Source: Chitinophaga pinensis
Lineage (GTDB): Bacteria > Bacteroidota > Bacteroidia > B-17B0 > Aurantibacillaceae
DNA length: 64,000 nucleotides
Assembly: GCA_945860225.1 (NCBI GenBank)
Contig: CAMAPT010000008.1
Coordinates: 1 to 64,000 of the forward strand
Direction of reading: 5' to 3'
This document shows, one piece after another, positions 1-9,309 of this stretch. The position numbers and the translations under genes were made by a program. Every line of letters begins with the position of its first letter. The stretch's first letter is position 1. The notes below the pieces were generated by a model. It made no database searches, was not told where the DNA came from, and saw only the letters and a list, made by a program, of their open reading frames with translations.

Positions 1-120
1 TTTCGACTTTTCTAGATCAGGATTGTTAGCAAACGCTAATGTATTATGTTAATTTAATGCTGTTCTGTTTCTAATTCATTTTTATGTCTTTCAAAAATAC
101 AATTATATTTTACAATTCTG
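1..120. repeat. Dispersed repeat A, copy 1 (left edge)
   Basis: Positions 1-120 resemble 62754-62870: the segment from TTTCGACTTTTCTA through AGGATTGTTAGC and AAACGCTAAT is nearly identical, followed by a looser match ending in TCAAAAATACAATT. The core TTAGC-AAAC-GCTAA (about 29-42) is a small perfect inverted repeat. The copy starts at base 1, so it probably extends beyond the window. The right-hand copy lies upstream of a T9SS-exported LamG gene; a similar gene may lie just left of this window (inference). Confidence 0.75.
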
Positions 121-133
121 TGGCCATTTTTGC

Positions 134-167
134 ATAAAAAAAGGTCCCCCCTTTTGAGGTGACCTTC
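134..167 (-). terminator. Rho-independent terminator of the folE operon
   Basis: Read on the minus strand, AAGGTC-A-CCTC, loop AAAA, then GGGG and GGACCTT followed by a run of T. It lies about 20 nt past the folE stop codon. Confidence 0.75.
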
Positions 168-187
168 ATCATTCGGTGTAGTGAAAA

Positions 188-814
188 TTAATGTAATTTG
201 GTGCTAATTAAGCTAATAAATTCTTTGCGTGTGGCATCTTTTAAAAATTCGCCATGAAATGCCGAAGTAGTGGTAGCACTGTTTTGTTTTTGAACCCCAC
301 GCATTTGCATACATAAATGCGAACATTCAATCACCACAGCAACACCTAATGGATTTAAGGTTTCTTGAATACAATCTCTGATTTCATTGGTTAAACGCTC
401 TTGAACTTGCAATCGGCGGGCAAAAGCATCCACCACACGAGGCAATTTACTGAGTCCAACAATATGTCCGTTCGGAATGTAAGCAATATGAGCTTTCCCG
501 AAAAAAGGCAATAAATGGTGTTCACACAAACTATATACTTCTATATCTTTTACAATTACCATTTGGCTATAATCTTCTTTAAACATAGCTGAACGTAAAA
601 TTTCAGCCGGGTCTAAATCATACCCTTGTGTTAAAAATTGCATTGCTTTAGCGGCTCTAATAGGCGTTTTAAGCAATCCTTCTCTACTTGGATTTTCGCC
701 CACATCGTCTAATATGTTTTTATACATATCAGAAATAGAGTCTACTAATTTATTGTTGTAATGATCTATTTTTTGATAACCTATCAAATCGTGTTCAAAT
801 TCTTCGTTCAGCAT
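188..814 (-). CDS. folE: GTP cyclohydrolase I
   Basis: Converts GTP to 7,8-dihydroneopterin triphosphate, the entry step to folate, tetrahydropterins and queuosine; cytosolic. The 208-residue product has the family core: [10 protein letters not shown] (zinc Cys and His), VGLSKLPR and a late HLCMQMRGV with the second zinc Cys. A TTG further upstream (838) is in frame, but the ATG at 814 gives the normal N terminus (MLNEEFEHD). It is the second gene of a minus-strand operon after the PTPS-family gene, with a 41-nt gap, and is followed by a terminator. Family assignment is secure; which pterin end product matters here is not shown. Confidence 0.95.
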   Translation of the reverse strand: MLNEEFEHDLIGYQKIDHYNNKLVDSISDMYKNILDDVGENPSREGLLKTPIRAAKAMQFLTQGYDLDPAEILRSAMFKEDYSQMVIVKDIEVYSLCEHHLLPFFGKAHIAYIPNGHIVGLSKLPRVVDAFARRLQVQERLTNEIRDCIQETLNPLGVAVVIECSHLCMQMRGVQKQNSATTTSAFHGEFLKDATRKEFISLISTKLH

Positions 815-855
815 GTTTCTGTTTTTTAGTATTAACAAGACAAGTTTATAAAAGT

Positions 856-1266
856 TTACTCGCCAAAGTATTCAACATAATTACTGTCGGTTTCGTACAA
901 TTTAATGGCATGCAAAAAGGCTCCCATGGCTTTAATTTTTGGAGCCAAAATATCCCAAATAAAAATAGCTACATTTTCGGTAGAAGGCATAATTGGCATG
1001 CCTTTAACATCCAAATTCAAATTTTTATGATCCAATAGTTCCGTAACATCGGTTTTAATCAAAGAACTTAAGTCTTTTAAATTAACAACAAAGCCGGTGT
1101 CAGGATTAATTTCACCTTTTACGGTGACGTACAGTTCATAATTATGGCCATGCCAATTTTTATTGGCGCATTTTCCAAAAGTGGCGTTATTTTGGTCTTC
1201 ACTCCAAGCCGGATTAAATAATTTATGTGCGGCGTTAAAATGTTCTTTGCGGGTAATATAAATCAT
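856..1266 (-). CDS. 6-pyruvoyl-tetrahydropterin synthase / QueD family enzyme
   Basis: Acts on dihydroneopterin triphosphate, made by the adjacent GTP cyclohydrolase. The 136-residue protein has the zinc-binding pattern of the family: an early HFNAAH and a WHGHNY motif, with a C-terminal [11 protein letters not shown] segment. The family includes QueD (6-carboxytetrahydropterin synthase, queuosine/7-deazaguanine route) and PTPS proper (biopterin). No queC, queE or sepiapterin reductase lies nearby to decide; QueD is the commoner bacterial role. It is first in a two-gene operon with folE and divergent from mqnB, with only 33 nt between the two start codons. Confidence 0.85.
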   Translation of the reverse strand: MIYITRKEHFNAAHKLFNPAWSEDQNNATFGKCANKNWHGHNYELYVTVKGEINPDTGFVVNLKDLSSLIKTDVTELLDHKNLNLDVKGMPIMPSTENVAIFIWDILAPKIKAMGAFLHAIKLYETDSNYVEYFGE

Positions 1267-1299
1267 AGTAAATTAACAGATGTAAAAATACTAATATTA

Positions 1300-1965
1300 A
1301 TGAACATTCTTGTCGTATCGGCTACGCATTTTGAGGTACAACCTCTTCTTGATTTTTTGGATATAAAAACACCATTACCAGGCATCAATACAGGTAAAAA
1401 AAACGTAGCATTGGCACATATACATGTCCTCATCACGGGCATCGGCATGGTTGAAACAGCTTTTATGATGGGAAAATGGGTAAATAATTCATATGATTTA
1501 ATTATAAATGTAGGCGTGTGTGGTGCTTTTAATAAAACACGGCCTTTAGGCGAATTGGTTGAAATAACGGAAGATGTTTTAAGTGAATTAGGGGCAGAAG
1601 ATGATGAGAAATTTTTAACCTACGATCAATTAAATTTACCTGGAAAACACATCTTTTATTCGAGCTCCTATAAATCCATTCAGGCAATTAACTTTCTGAA
1701 AAAAGTAAAAGGAATTACCGTTAATTCAATTCATGGCAACGAGGTAAGTATTAATAAAATACAGCAATTATATCATCCCGACGTAGAGAGTATGGAAGGT
1801 GCTGCTTTTTTCAGATCTTGTCAGGAATTAAACATGCCCTATATTCAAATCAGAGCAATTTCCAATTATGTAGAAAAACGCGATAAAAGCAAATGGCAAA
1901 TGCCCTTAGCGATAAAAAATCTAAATGATTTTTTAATTAGTTTTATAGAAGAAACATTCAATTAG
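1300..1965 (+). CDS. mqnB: Futalosine hydrolase
   Basis: Cleaves futalosine to dehypoxanthine futalosine and hypoxanthine in the alternative (futalosine) menaquinone pathway. The 221-residue protein is of the nucleoside phosphorylase/MTAN fold: ITGIGMVETAF and NVGVCGAF near the ribose/purine site and VESMEGAAFF late in the protein. The reading frame is open back to 1225, but the ATG at 1300 gives the usual MNILVVSATHFE start, and an earlier start would run into the divergent gene. It lies 28 nt before mqnD, a second gene of the same pathway, which strengthens the call over other MTAN-like nucleosidases. Confidence 0.9.
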   Translation: MNILVVSATHFEVQPLLDFLDIKTPLPGINTGKKNVALAHIHVLITGIGMVETAFMMGKWVNNSYDLIINVGVCGAFNKTRPLGELVEITEDVLSELGAEDDEKFLTYDQLNLPGKHIFYSSSYKSIQAINFLKKVKGITVNSIHGNEVSINKIQQLYHPDVESMEGAAFFRSCQELNMPYIQIRAISNYVEKRDKSKWQMPLAIKNLNDFLISFIEETFN

Positions 1966-1993
1966 TCAAACTTAAATACACAACCATCACATC

Positions 1994-2824
1994 ATGAATT
2001 TCACACTCGGTTTCTCTCCTTGTCCAAATGACTGCTTTATTTTTGATGCCCTTATACATAAAAAAATAGATACTCATGGTATTAATTTTTCAGTATTGAT
2101 GGAAGATGTGGAAGCCTTAAATCAGCGAGCTTTTAAACAAGAATTAGACATTACAAAATTGAGCTATCATGCTTTTTTATATTTAACAGATTATTATTCA
2201 CTCCTCAATAGTGGCAGTGCCCTAGGCTTTAACTGCGGCCCCATTTTGGTGCAAAGCGCAAATGCAAAAATCAAAGCGATTGATACCGCCAATATTGCCA
2301 TTCCGGGTAAATACACCACGGCTAATTTTCTGTTATCACTCGCCTTTCCGCAAGCAAAAAACAAAAAAGAAATATTGTTTAGTGATATTGAACAGGCGGT
2401 TTTGTCTCATGAGGTAGATGCCGGGTTGCTTATTCATGAAAACCGATTTACTTACAAGGAAAAGGGATTAGAAAAAATCATCGATTTAGGCGAATTTTGG
2501 GATAGCCTGATTCATGCCCCTATTCCTTTAGGAGGCATTGTGGTTAGTAATAAAATAGCAGTTTCTCTTCAACGAACAATCGATCAACTTATTAAAAATA
2601 GTGTAGAATACGCATTTCAAAATCCTGAAAGTTGTATGCCATTTGTGAAAAATCATGCACAAGAAATGAGCGAAGAAGTGATGAAAAAACACATTGCACT
2701 ATACGTCAATCAATTTTCAGTAGATTTGGGCGAAACCGGAAAAAATGCTATTCAACTATTATTTGATAAAGCAAAAGAAACAGGTTTAATTACTAAAATA
2801 TCTCCTCAATTTATTTTAGAGTAA
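1994..2824 (+). CDS. mqnD: 1,4-dihydroxy-6-naphthoate synthase
   Basis: Converts cyclic dehypoxanthine futalosine to 1,4-dihydroxy-6-naphthoate in the futalosine menaquinone pathway. The 276-residue product has a periplasmic-binding-protein-like fold without a signal peptide and begins with the characteristic LGFSPCPNDCFIFDA. It also has a TTANFLLSLAFP segment and a PIPLGG motif. It is probably co-transcribed with mqnB. mqnA, mqnC and mqnE are not in this window, so the pathway must be completed elsewhere. Confidence 0.93.
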   Translation: MNFTLGFSPCPNDCFIFDALIHKKIDTHGINFSVLMEDVEALNQRAFKQELDITKLSYHAFLYLTDYYSLLNSGSALGFNCGPILVQSANAKIKAIDTANIAIPGKYTTANFLLSLAFPQAKNKKEILFSDIEQAVLSHEVDAGLLIHENRFTYKEKGLEKIIDLGEFWDSLIHAPIPLGGIVVSNKIAVSLQRTIDQLIKNSVEYAFQNPESCMPFVKNHAQEMSEEVMKKHIALYVNQFSVDLGETGKNAIQLLFDKAKETGLITKISPQFILE

Positions 2825-2856
2825 ATTGTATTTGATTCTGTTGAAAACGAATTTTT

Positions 2857-3654
2857 TTATCTAAAACATATGCCTAAAAACTTTTTCAATTCTGAATTAG
2901 TTACATCGGTACTCTCCAAAAAACCCATGTGACCATCGTTCTCCAAAAATAATACATGCTTTTTCTGGATAAATTCAGCTTGTTCGAGCAAATCATGGGC
3001 GGGCAATACATTATCCAATTGGCCAATCACCATCATGATTGGATAGGGTGCCATACCTAAAATCACATCTCTATTAGGTCTGTCTTTCATGCCTTCTAGG
3101 GCCGCTATAATAGATTGCTGAGATGTTTGAACAGCTATAGACTGCGCAAAATCAATTTCATTTTTTAATGTATCTATGTGGCTTGGAGCAAATAAATTTT
3201 TGATGACTTCGTCGGTGTAAACGGAATGATTGGCTTTAACTACTTTTATAGAACGTGAGCGGTCTTTCTTTTTTTGTTCACTATCAGCGTATGCCGTTGA
3301 ATGAAATAGACATAACCCTTTAACGTTGTCAGGAAACAAATCGGCAAATGCCAATGCAACATAACCTCCCATGCTATGACCTACTAATATGTATTTTTTT
3401 AAGTTTAAACCGTCCATGACTGATTTAACGCATTTTGCCATCAATTCCATAGTGTGCACATATCCAAAACAATCTGTTTTTCCGTGTCCGGGTAAATCAA
3501 TAGCAATAACTCTGAACGAAGAAGATAAATAATCTATTGTGTTTTTCCAGATTTGGTGAGACCCTAAAAAACCATGAAGTAAAACAACTACTTTTCCTTT
3601 TCCTGTGTCTGAAAAAGTAACAGTGCCTTTTTTAAATTGGGTTGTTTTAAGCAT
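2857..3654 (-). CDS. Alpha/beta-fold hydrolase
   Basis: A 265-residue serine hydrolase of the alpha/beta superfamily. Visible parts are the oxyanion-hole HGFLGS, the nucleophile elbow GHSMGGY, an acid Asp in GQLDNVLP and the catalytic His in NDGHMGF near the C terminus. The substrate cannot be told; MenH- and BioH-like esterases look similar. It lies 4 nt after the J-domain protein gene and is probably co-transcribed with it. No signal peptide, so it is predicted cytosolic. Confidence 0.8.
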   Translation of the reverse strand: MLKTTQFKKGTVTFSDTGKGKVVVLLHGFLGSHQIWKNTIDYLSSSFRVIAIDLPGHGKTDCFGYVHTMELMAKCVKSVMDGLNLKKYILVGHSMGGYVALAFADLFPDNVKGLCLFHSTAYADSEQKKKDRSRSIKVVKANHSVYTDEVIKNLFAPSHIDTLKNEIDFAQSIAVQTSQQSIIAALEGMKDRPNRDVILGMAPYPIMMVIGQLDNVLPAHDLLEQAEFIQKKHVLFLENDGHMGFLESTDVTNSELKKFLGICFR

Positions 3655-3658
3655 ATTT

Positions 3659-4603
3659 TTATTTTGTAAAAAAATCTAATTCATTACTAATACAATGTTT
3701 ATTTTCCACGTCTGAGCTGGCAATACGATTTAAAATAATTTCTTGTGTTGAATTAGTATCAAATAAAATAGGTTTTGGAATCCAGTTTTGATATTGCACT
3801 GTGCTGTCAAAACCACCTAATATTTGATGATTTACATAAGATTTATCATCATTCCAATTTTTCCCTACCCAACATTTCCAATACAATCCCAACGCAGGTA
3901 ATTTATTAAATTCTGCATAAAAATCATTTCTTAAGTAAGTATGTTGTAAATAAGAACTATCACTTTGATTAAAAACAACAATAACTGCATCGTAACCACT
4001 CAAGTTTTTGATTCTTAAAATATGATTGGTATTAAATGTTTGTATTTCTCCATAAAAACCATTAAACGGTTTGTATCCATTTTCCGGTTGAAGAGAAACA
4101 ACTTTATGTATCACAGAATCGGATAATGGCTGGTTCGCGGCCGTCGCAGCTTTAGGCTGAACATCAAATAATGATATAACAAGCATCAATAAGCCAACCG
4201 CTACAGGAGTGGCAAATAAAATGTATTTATAATCACTGTATATTTTTGCTTGCCTCGATGGCTCAACTTTATTTTTTCTGGTATCGTAGTAATTTTTGTA
4301 AAACTGTCTTCGGTTAAATTCCTCTTCGGTGAATGAATAGTCCTTTTGTTTAGTTGTTTTAACCGATGATTTTTTAACCGGTTGAGTGATTTTATTAATC
4401 AACTCATAATCATGTTTTTTTCTCGAATAGGGGTTTAAAAGGACATGATATGCTTTTAAAATATTTTCGAAAACAGCCTTTGCATTTGGGTCATTCGGAT
4501 TTTTATCCGGGTGATAAATTTTGGCCAACTTTCGAAAAGCTGCCTTGATTTCGGAATCAGAGGCATCTTTTGTAAGACCTAAAATCGAATAATAATTAGT
4601 CAT
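3659..4603 (-). CDS. DnaJ-domain membrane protein
   Basis: A protein of about 314 residues with an N-terminal J domain (YYSILGL, then HPDKNPND with the HPD motif that stimulates Hsp70), a charged linker, one transmembrane segment (about residues 180-200, [15 protein letters not shown]) and a C-terminal domain of about 110 residues that I do not recognise. It lacks the G/F and zinc-finger regions of true DnaJ, so it is a specialised J protein that probably recruits DnaK to the membrane (inference). The start is the ATG at 4603; the TTG codon before it is less likely. Upstream partner of the alpha/beta hydrolase gene. Confidence 0.8.
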   Translation of the reverse strand: MTNYYSILGLTKDASDSEIKAAFRKLAKIYHPDKNPNDPNAKAVFENILKAYHVLLNPYSRKKHDYELINKITQPVKKSSVKTTKQKDYSFTEEEFNRRQFYKNYYDTRKNKVEPSRQAKIYSDYKYILFATPVAVGLLMLVISLFDVQPKAATAANQPLSDSVIHKVVSLQPENGYKPFNGFYGEIQTFNTNHILRIKNLSGYDAVIVVFNQSDSSYLQHTYLRNDFYAEFNKLPALGLYWKCWVGKNWNDDKSYVNHQILGGFDSTVQYQNWIPKPILFDTNSTQEIILNRIASSDVENKHCISNELDFFTK

Positions 4604-4723
4604 CAAAATAGAACTCGTTTATCTAACTGCATTAAACATCAGAAATCAGACTTTGCTGATTAAAACATTCAATTTACCCACCTTAAAGATACTAAATAAT
4701 GTCAGGAAAAGGCTAGAAAGAAA

Positions 4724-5977
4724 TTATTCTAATGTATTTAAATCTAACTTCTTCAAATCGGGGTTTAATTTATGAACACCCAACACAATCAAAATGGTCA
4801 TTACACCACCAAATACCATGGAGGGAACCAGTCCGAGTAATTTAGCAGCTAAGCCAGATTCAAAAGCTCCTATTTCGTTGCTACTTCCAATAAAAATACT
4901 GTTAACTGCGGCCACCCTTCCCCTCATAGAGTCGGGTGTGCTTAGTTGCAAAATACTGTGACGAACCACTACGCTGATATTATCAAAAGCACCTGTGAAT
5001 AATAACATTGTAAAGGCCAACCAATAATGGGTGCTGATGGCAAAAAAAACAGTAAACACACCAAATGCACCCACGCCTATCAGCAAACTCAATCCGGCAT
5101 GTTTAGACGGTGGATAAAACGTCATATAAAAAGCCATTAATACGGCGCCAATGGCGGGAGCCGTTCGCAATAAACCATATGCCTCTGGACCTAAATGCAA
5201 TATTTTATCCGTAAAAGCCGGAACCAAAGCCACAGCACCTCCAAATAATACCGCAAATAAATCTAAAGACAAGGCACTTAAAATTAATTTATTACCAAAC
5301 ACAAACTTAATACCGACTGTCATGCTTTGAATAAACGATTCTCCGTGCGCTTTTTTCGGCATTGGTTTAGATTTGATGAGACCAAAACATATAATAGCAC
5401 AAACAAACAATAAACAAGTGGTGCCATAACACCAATTGGCATGAAACGAATGATTATAACCATACATCAGCCCAGCTAATACCGGCCCAAGAATTGAACC
5501 TATATGCCATGCGGTACTATTCCATGTGGCTGATTGAGTGTATAATTCCCGTGGAACAATCTGACTCATAAAAGGATGCGTACTAACGGCTAAAAATGAA
5601 CGAATAATTCCAAAAATAAATACGACTCCAAATAAGGCATACATTCCAAAATTTTTCAAAAAACCAAATACTTCATTACTAAATGCGAACAAAAACATGG
5701 AGCCTAACAATAAAGCGATGCACCCTAATAGTAATATTTTTCGGCGATTTATAATGTCTGCCAAATAGCCTGAAAAAAAAGACGTAGCTATAAATGGTAA
5801 GGCTTCTGTTAGACCAATCATGCCTAGTATCAATTCCTCCTTAGAGTATTCATAATAAATTTGCAAATTAATGGTGCTCATTTGCATTTGTATGGCAAGC
5901 GTTAAAAAAAAACGAGCCAATACAAACCACCTAAATTCTTTATGCTTTAAAATTTGAAGGGAAGAATAAAACGACAT
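4724..5977 (-). CDS. MFS transporter (enterobactin-exporter-like group)
   Basis: A 417-residue inner-membrane protein with about twelve hydrophobic segments. It has MFS features such as GYLADIINRRK after the second segment and MRGRVAAVNSIF in the second half, typical of the MFS_3/EntS-like branch. The substrate is unknown. The ATG at 5977 is preferred over a TTG at 5986, because a -7 promoter element (5984-5991) covers that TTG and would place transcription start at or next to the ATG. Divergent from radC. Confidence 0.8.
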   Translation of the reverse strand: MSFYSSLQILKHKEFRWFVLARFFLTLAIQMQMSTINLQIYYEYSKEELILGMIGLTEALPFIATSFFSGYLADIINRRKILLLGCIALLLGSMFLFAFSNEVFGFLKNFGMYALFGVVFIFGIIRSFLAVSTHPFMSQIVPRELYTQSATWNSTAWHIGSILGPVLAGLMYGYNHSFHANWCYGTTCLLFVCAIICFGLIKSKPMPKKAHGESFIQSMTVGIKFVFGNKLILSALSLDLFAVLFGGAVALVPAFTDKILHLGPEAYGLLRTAPAIGAVLMAFYMTFYPPSKHAGLSLLIGVGAFGVFTVFFAISTHYWLAFTMLLFTGAFDNISVVVRHSILQLSTPDSMRGRVAAVNSIFIGSSNEIGAFESGLAAKLLGLVPSMVFGGVMTILIVLGVHKLNPDLKKLDLNTLE

Positions 5978-5983
5978 AGAGAA

Positions 5984-5991
5984 CAAAAGTA
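5984..5991 (-). promoter_or_regulatory. -7 promoter element of the MFS gene
   Basis: Minus strand reads TACTTTTG, a match to the Bacteroidota TAnnTTTG element. It ends 6 nt before the ATG, implying a leaderless or nearly leaderless transcript. Confidence 0.5.
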
Positions 5992-6031
5992 TTATTTTAA
6001 ATTTTATTAAAAAGCATTAATTTTAAACCCA

Positions 6032-6733
6032 TTGGAAGGACCTCAACATAAACATTTAACCATTAAATCGTGGGCAGAAGATGATAGGCCGCGAGAAAAA
6101 CTTATTACTAAAGGTAGGCAGGCACTATCAGACGCAGAGCTTTTAGGTATATTATTGGCATCCGGAAACAAAAATGAAACCGCTGTTCAATTAGCTCAAC
6201 GTATCTTAAATAGTCATCAAAATTCAATCAATCAACTAGCTAAACTACAACTCAATGATTTGAAAAAATTTAAAGGAGTTGGTGAGGCCAAAGCCGTTAC
6301 TATTGCAGCAGCTTTAGAAATTGGAAGGCGAAGAAATGATGAAACCGTTTACGAAAAACCAAAAATCACTTCTTCTCAGCAAGCTTATACTATTTTAAAA
6401 TCAAAATTATCAGATTTGCCTCACGAAGAATTTTGGGTTATGTTTATGACTAGAAGTAACAGTGTTATAAAAACAGAATGCATTAGCAGAGGTGGTATTA
6501 GCGGAACTGTAGTTGATGTTCGCTTAATATTAAAACCAGCCATTGAATGTTTGGCAAGCTCTATTATTTTATCACACAATCATCCATCAGGGAATTTAAA
6601 ACCAAGTAACGAAGACATCTTTTTAACCAAAAAAGTAAAAGAAGCTGCCATGCTGATGGATATTAGTTTACAAGATCATATAATTATCGGAGATCAGTCT
6701 TACTTAAGTTTTGCTGATGAAGGTTTATTATAA
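6032..6733 (+). CDS. radC: RadC family (JAB/MPN domain) protein
   Basis: A 233-residue protein with an N-terminal UPF0758 part (IKSWAEDDRPREKL and a helix-hairpin-helix around FKGVGEAKA) and a C-terminal JAB1/MPN metalloprotease-like domain (SHNHPSG motif, then an Asp-containing DHIIIGD). It is annotated as DNA repair RadC, though the true role is uncertain. The start appears to be a TTG (6032); no ATG or GTG lies between the upstream region and the conserved IKSW block. Divergent from the MFS gene. Confidence 0.9.
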   Translation: MEGPQHKHLTIKSWAEDDRPREKLITKGRQALSDAELLGILLASGNKNETAVQLAQRILNSHQNSINQLAKLQLNDLKKFKGVGEAKAVTIAAALEIGRRRNDETVYEKPKITSSQQAYTILKSKLSDLPHEEFWVMFMTRSNSVIKTECISRGGISGTVVDVRLILKPAIECLASSIILSHNHPSGNLKPSNEDIFLTKKVKEAAMLMDISLQDHIIIGDQSYLSFADEGLL

Positions 6734-6788
6734 ATTACAAATAAGTTGAATTGACTGATCAATAAACTCAAAAAATCTATTTAACCTC

Positions 6789-7934
6789 ATGATAAAAATA
6801 GTTACCATTATCGGGGCGAGACCTCAAATTATCAAGGCGGCTGCTTTAAGCAGAGCCATTGCATCTAAATTCGCTGATTCTATTTCAGAAATTATTGTTC
6901 ATACCGGACAGCATTATGATGAAAATATGAGTCAGGTGTTTTTTGATGAATTAGGCATACCAGCACCACACTATAACTTAAATGTGGGTAGCGGAAGTCA
7001 TGGAAAACAAACGGCCACTATGATTTCAGGTATTGAAGATATTTTGATAAAAGAAAACCCCCATGGTATTGTGTTGTATGGCGATACAAATTCTACATTG
7101 GCAGGAGCTATTGCCGCGAGCAAAATTCATGTACCGGTTATACATATCGAAGCAGGTTTGCGTTCATTTAACAAAGCAATGCCCGAGGAAGTAAATCGTA
7201 TTATGTGCGACCATGTTTCAACCTTGTTGTTTTCTCCTACTCAAACCGGATTCCAAAATTTATTAAATGAAGGCTTTAAAGCTTCCGTTAATAAGCCTTA
7301 TAGCGCCAATAATCCCAAAATTTATCATAGTGGTGATGTGATGTATGACAACAGTTTGCACTTTTCTTCAATTGCCGAAACCCAAACAGATGTGATCACT
7401 AAACATGCTTTACAAAAAAATAATTTTATTTTGGCAACTATACATCGAAATAATAATACCGATGAACCAGCTCGATTAAATGCCTTATTTAATGCCTTAT
7501 ATAAAATCAGTGAAACACATCAAATAGATGTTGTTTTGCCACTTCATCCAAGAACATCCAAGTTACTAAACACTAATTTAAATCCTTCGTTACTCGAAAA
7601 AATTAAATCAAGTACCTATTTCAAAATTACACCTCCTGTTTCATTTTTGGAAATGATTGCTTTAGAAAAAAATTGCAAAATTGTGATGACGGATAGCGGT
7701 GGAGTTCAAAAAGAAGCCTTTTATTTCGAAAAACCATGTGTCATACTTAGACCTGAAACCGAATGGATAGAATTGGTAGAATGTGGCACTGCCATTATAA
7801 CTGATGCAGATGAACAAAAAATTATCTCAGCATTTTCAACTTTAACAACTAAAATCGATATGAAGTTTCCTAAACTTTATGGAGACGGCAAAGCCGCAGA
7901 ATTTATTTGTAGCGAAATGTTGAGTAATTTATAA
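6789..7934 (+). CDS. wecB: UDP-N-acetylglucosamine 2-epimerase (non-hydrolysing)
   Basis: Interconverts UDP-GlcNAc and UDP-ManNAc for surface polysaccharide. The 381-residue product shows the family motifs: IGARPQIIKAA at the N terminus, HTGQHYDENMS, VYGDTNS-type LYGDTNSTLAGA, HIEAGLRSF, PEEVNRI and TDSGGVQKEA with the nucleotide-binding Glu region. Length is typical. It lies 55 nt after radC in the same direction; no partner ManNAc dehydrogenase is adjacent. Confidence 0.93.
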   Translation: MIKIVTIIGARPQIIKAAALSRAIASKFADSISEIIVHTGQHYDENMSQVFFDELGIPAPHYNLNVGSGSHGKQTATMISGIEDILIKENPHGIVLYGDTNSTLAGAIAASKIHVPVIHIEAGLRSFNKAMPEEVNRIMCDHVSTLLFSPTQTGFQNLLNEGFKASVNKPYSANNPKIYHSGDVMYDNSLHFSSIAETQTDVITKHALQKNNFILATIHRNNNTDEPARLNALFNALYKISETHQIDVVLPLHPRTSKLLNTNLNPSLLEKIKSSTYFKITPPVSFLEMIALEKNCKIVMTDSGGVQKEAFYFEKPCVILRPETEWIELVECGTAIITDADEQKIISAFSTLTTKIDMKFPKLYGDGKAAEFICSEMLSNL

Positions 7935-8029
7935 ACATCGCTATTTGTCTTTTTATTATTTGAACGAAATAGCCATAATCAGTCTAATTTTAAAAAATAC
8001 CTTATTTTTACAAACCTAATTTTTAAACG

Positions 8030-9223
8030 ATGAAAACCATTGATAATTTAAATTTTGAAAATAAACGTGCATTAATTCGTGTAGATTTTAATGTTCCCTT
8101 GAACGATGCTTTTGAAGTTACAGATGATACTAGAATAAGAGCTGCTGTACCTACTATTAAAAAAATATTAGAAAAAGGTGGTAGCGTTATTTTAATGTCA
8201 CATTTAGGTCGCCCAAAAGAAGGACCTACTAATAAATATTCGCTTAAACATATCGTCAACACCGTAAGTTCATTAGTAGGAACCCCTGTTCAATTTGCTG
8301 ATGATTGTATCGGCGATGACGCTTACTCAAAATCTTCAACCTTAAAAGCTGGACAAGTTCTTTTATTAGAAAATCTTCGCTTTTATAAAGAAGAAGAAAA
8401 AGGTGATCGTGCTTTTGCAGAAAAAATAAGTCGTCACGGCGATATTTACGTTAATGATGCCTTTGGAACAGCTCACCGCGCCCATGCCTCAACAGCAGTT
8501 ATTGCTCAATTTTTCGAACCTGATTCTAAATGTTTTGGTTACGTTATGGCAAATGAAATTACTAGTATTGACAAAGTGATTAATGGCGCTGAAACACCTT
8601 TTACGGCAATTGTTGGCGGAGCGAAAGTGAGCGACAAAATTTTAATCATTGAACAATTAATGAATAAAGCCAATAACATTTTAATTGGTGGAGGTATGGC
8701 TTTTACTTTTGTAAAAGCTATGGGCGGTTCGATTGGAAAATCATTATGCGAAGAAGATAAACTCGAACTAGCAAAAGGATTATTAGAAAAAGCAAAAGCA
8801 AAAGGAGTAAAATTGTACCTACCTACAGACGCTGTAATTGCTGATAATTTTGCGAATGATGCTAATATAAAATATAGTAGCATTAACACCATACCAGATG
8901 GTTGGATGGGATTAGATATAGGAGATGAAACAATTAAAACATATAGTGAGGTAATTAAAAACTCAAAAACCATCTTATGGAATGGCCCTATGGGGGTATT
9001 TGAAATGAGTAGTTTTGAGGATGGAACTAAACAAGTGGCCTTATCGATTGCAGAAACCTCAAAAAACAATGCTTTTTCACTAATTGGTGGAGGTGATAGT
9101 GTAGCTGCAATCAATAAATACAGTTTAGCAAATCAGGTAAGTTACGTAAGCACCGGTGGAGGCGCTTTATTAGAATATATAGAACAAGGAAGTTTACCTG
9201 GAGTAAGCGCTATCGAAGCATAG
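8030..9223 (+). CDS. pgk: Phosphoglycerate kinase
   Basis: Glycolytic enzyme that transfers phosphate from 1,3-bisphosphoglycerate to ADP. The 397-residue product has [53 protein letters not shown] and the C-terminal GGGDSVAA. Length and motif order are normal. A TTATTTTTA stretch about 20 nt upstream is a weak -7-like candidate. It is followed by the transaldolase-CBS gene, which has its own promoter element. Confidence 0.97.
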   Translation: MKTIDNLNFENKRALIRVDFNVPLNDAFEVTDDTRIRAAVPTIKKILEKGGSVILMSHLGRPKEGPTNKYSLKHIVNTVSSLVGTPVQFADDCIGDDAYSKSSTLKAGQVLLLENLRFYKEEEKGDRAFAEKISRHGDIYVNDAFGTAHRAHASTAVIAQFFEPDSKCFGYVMANEITSIDKVINGAETPFTAIVGGAKVSDKILIIEQLMNKANNILIGGGMAFTFVKAMGGSIGKSLCEEDKLELAKGLLEKAKAKGVKLYLPTDAVIADNFANDANIKYSSINTIPDGWMGLDIGDETIKTYSEVIKNSKTILWNGPMGVFEMSSFEDGTKQVALSIAETSKNNAFSLIGGGDSVAAINKYSLANQVSYVSTGGGALLEYIEQGSLPGVSAIEA

Positions 9224-9280
9224 TCTTTATAAATCCTAATAAAACGATTTTTTGGCAGAAACAGGTTATTAATAAAAATG

Positions 9281-9288
9281 TATATTTG
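9281..9288 (+). promoter_or_regulatory. -7 promoter element for the transaldolase-CBS gene
   Basis: TATATTTG matches TAnnTTTG and lies 21 nt before the ATG at 9310. It overlaps an in-frame TTG (9286), which argues against that codon being the start. Confidence 0.55.
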
Positions 9289-9309
9289 GACTTTACTAAA
9301 ACAAACAAA

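Noticed and set aside
8539-9114. Long antisense frame inside pgk
   Set aside because: Shadow of a strongly conserved gene, with no family features of its own.
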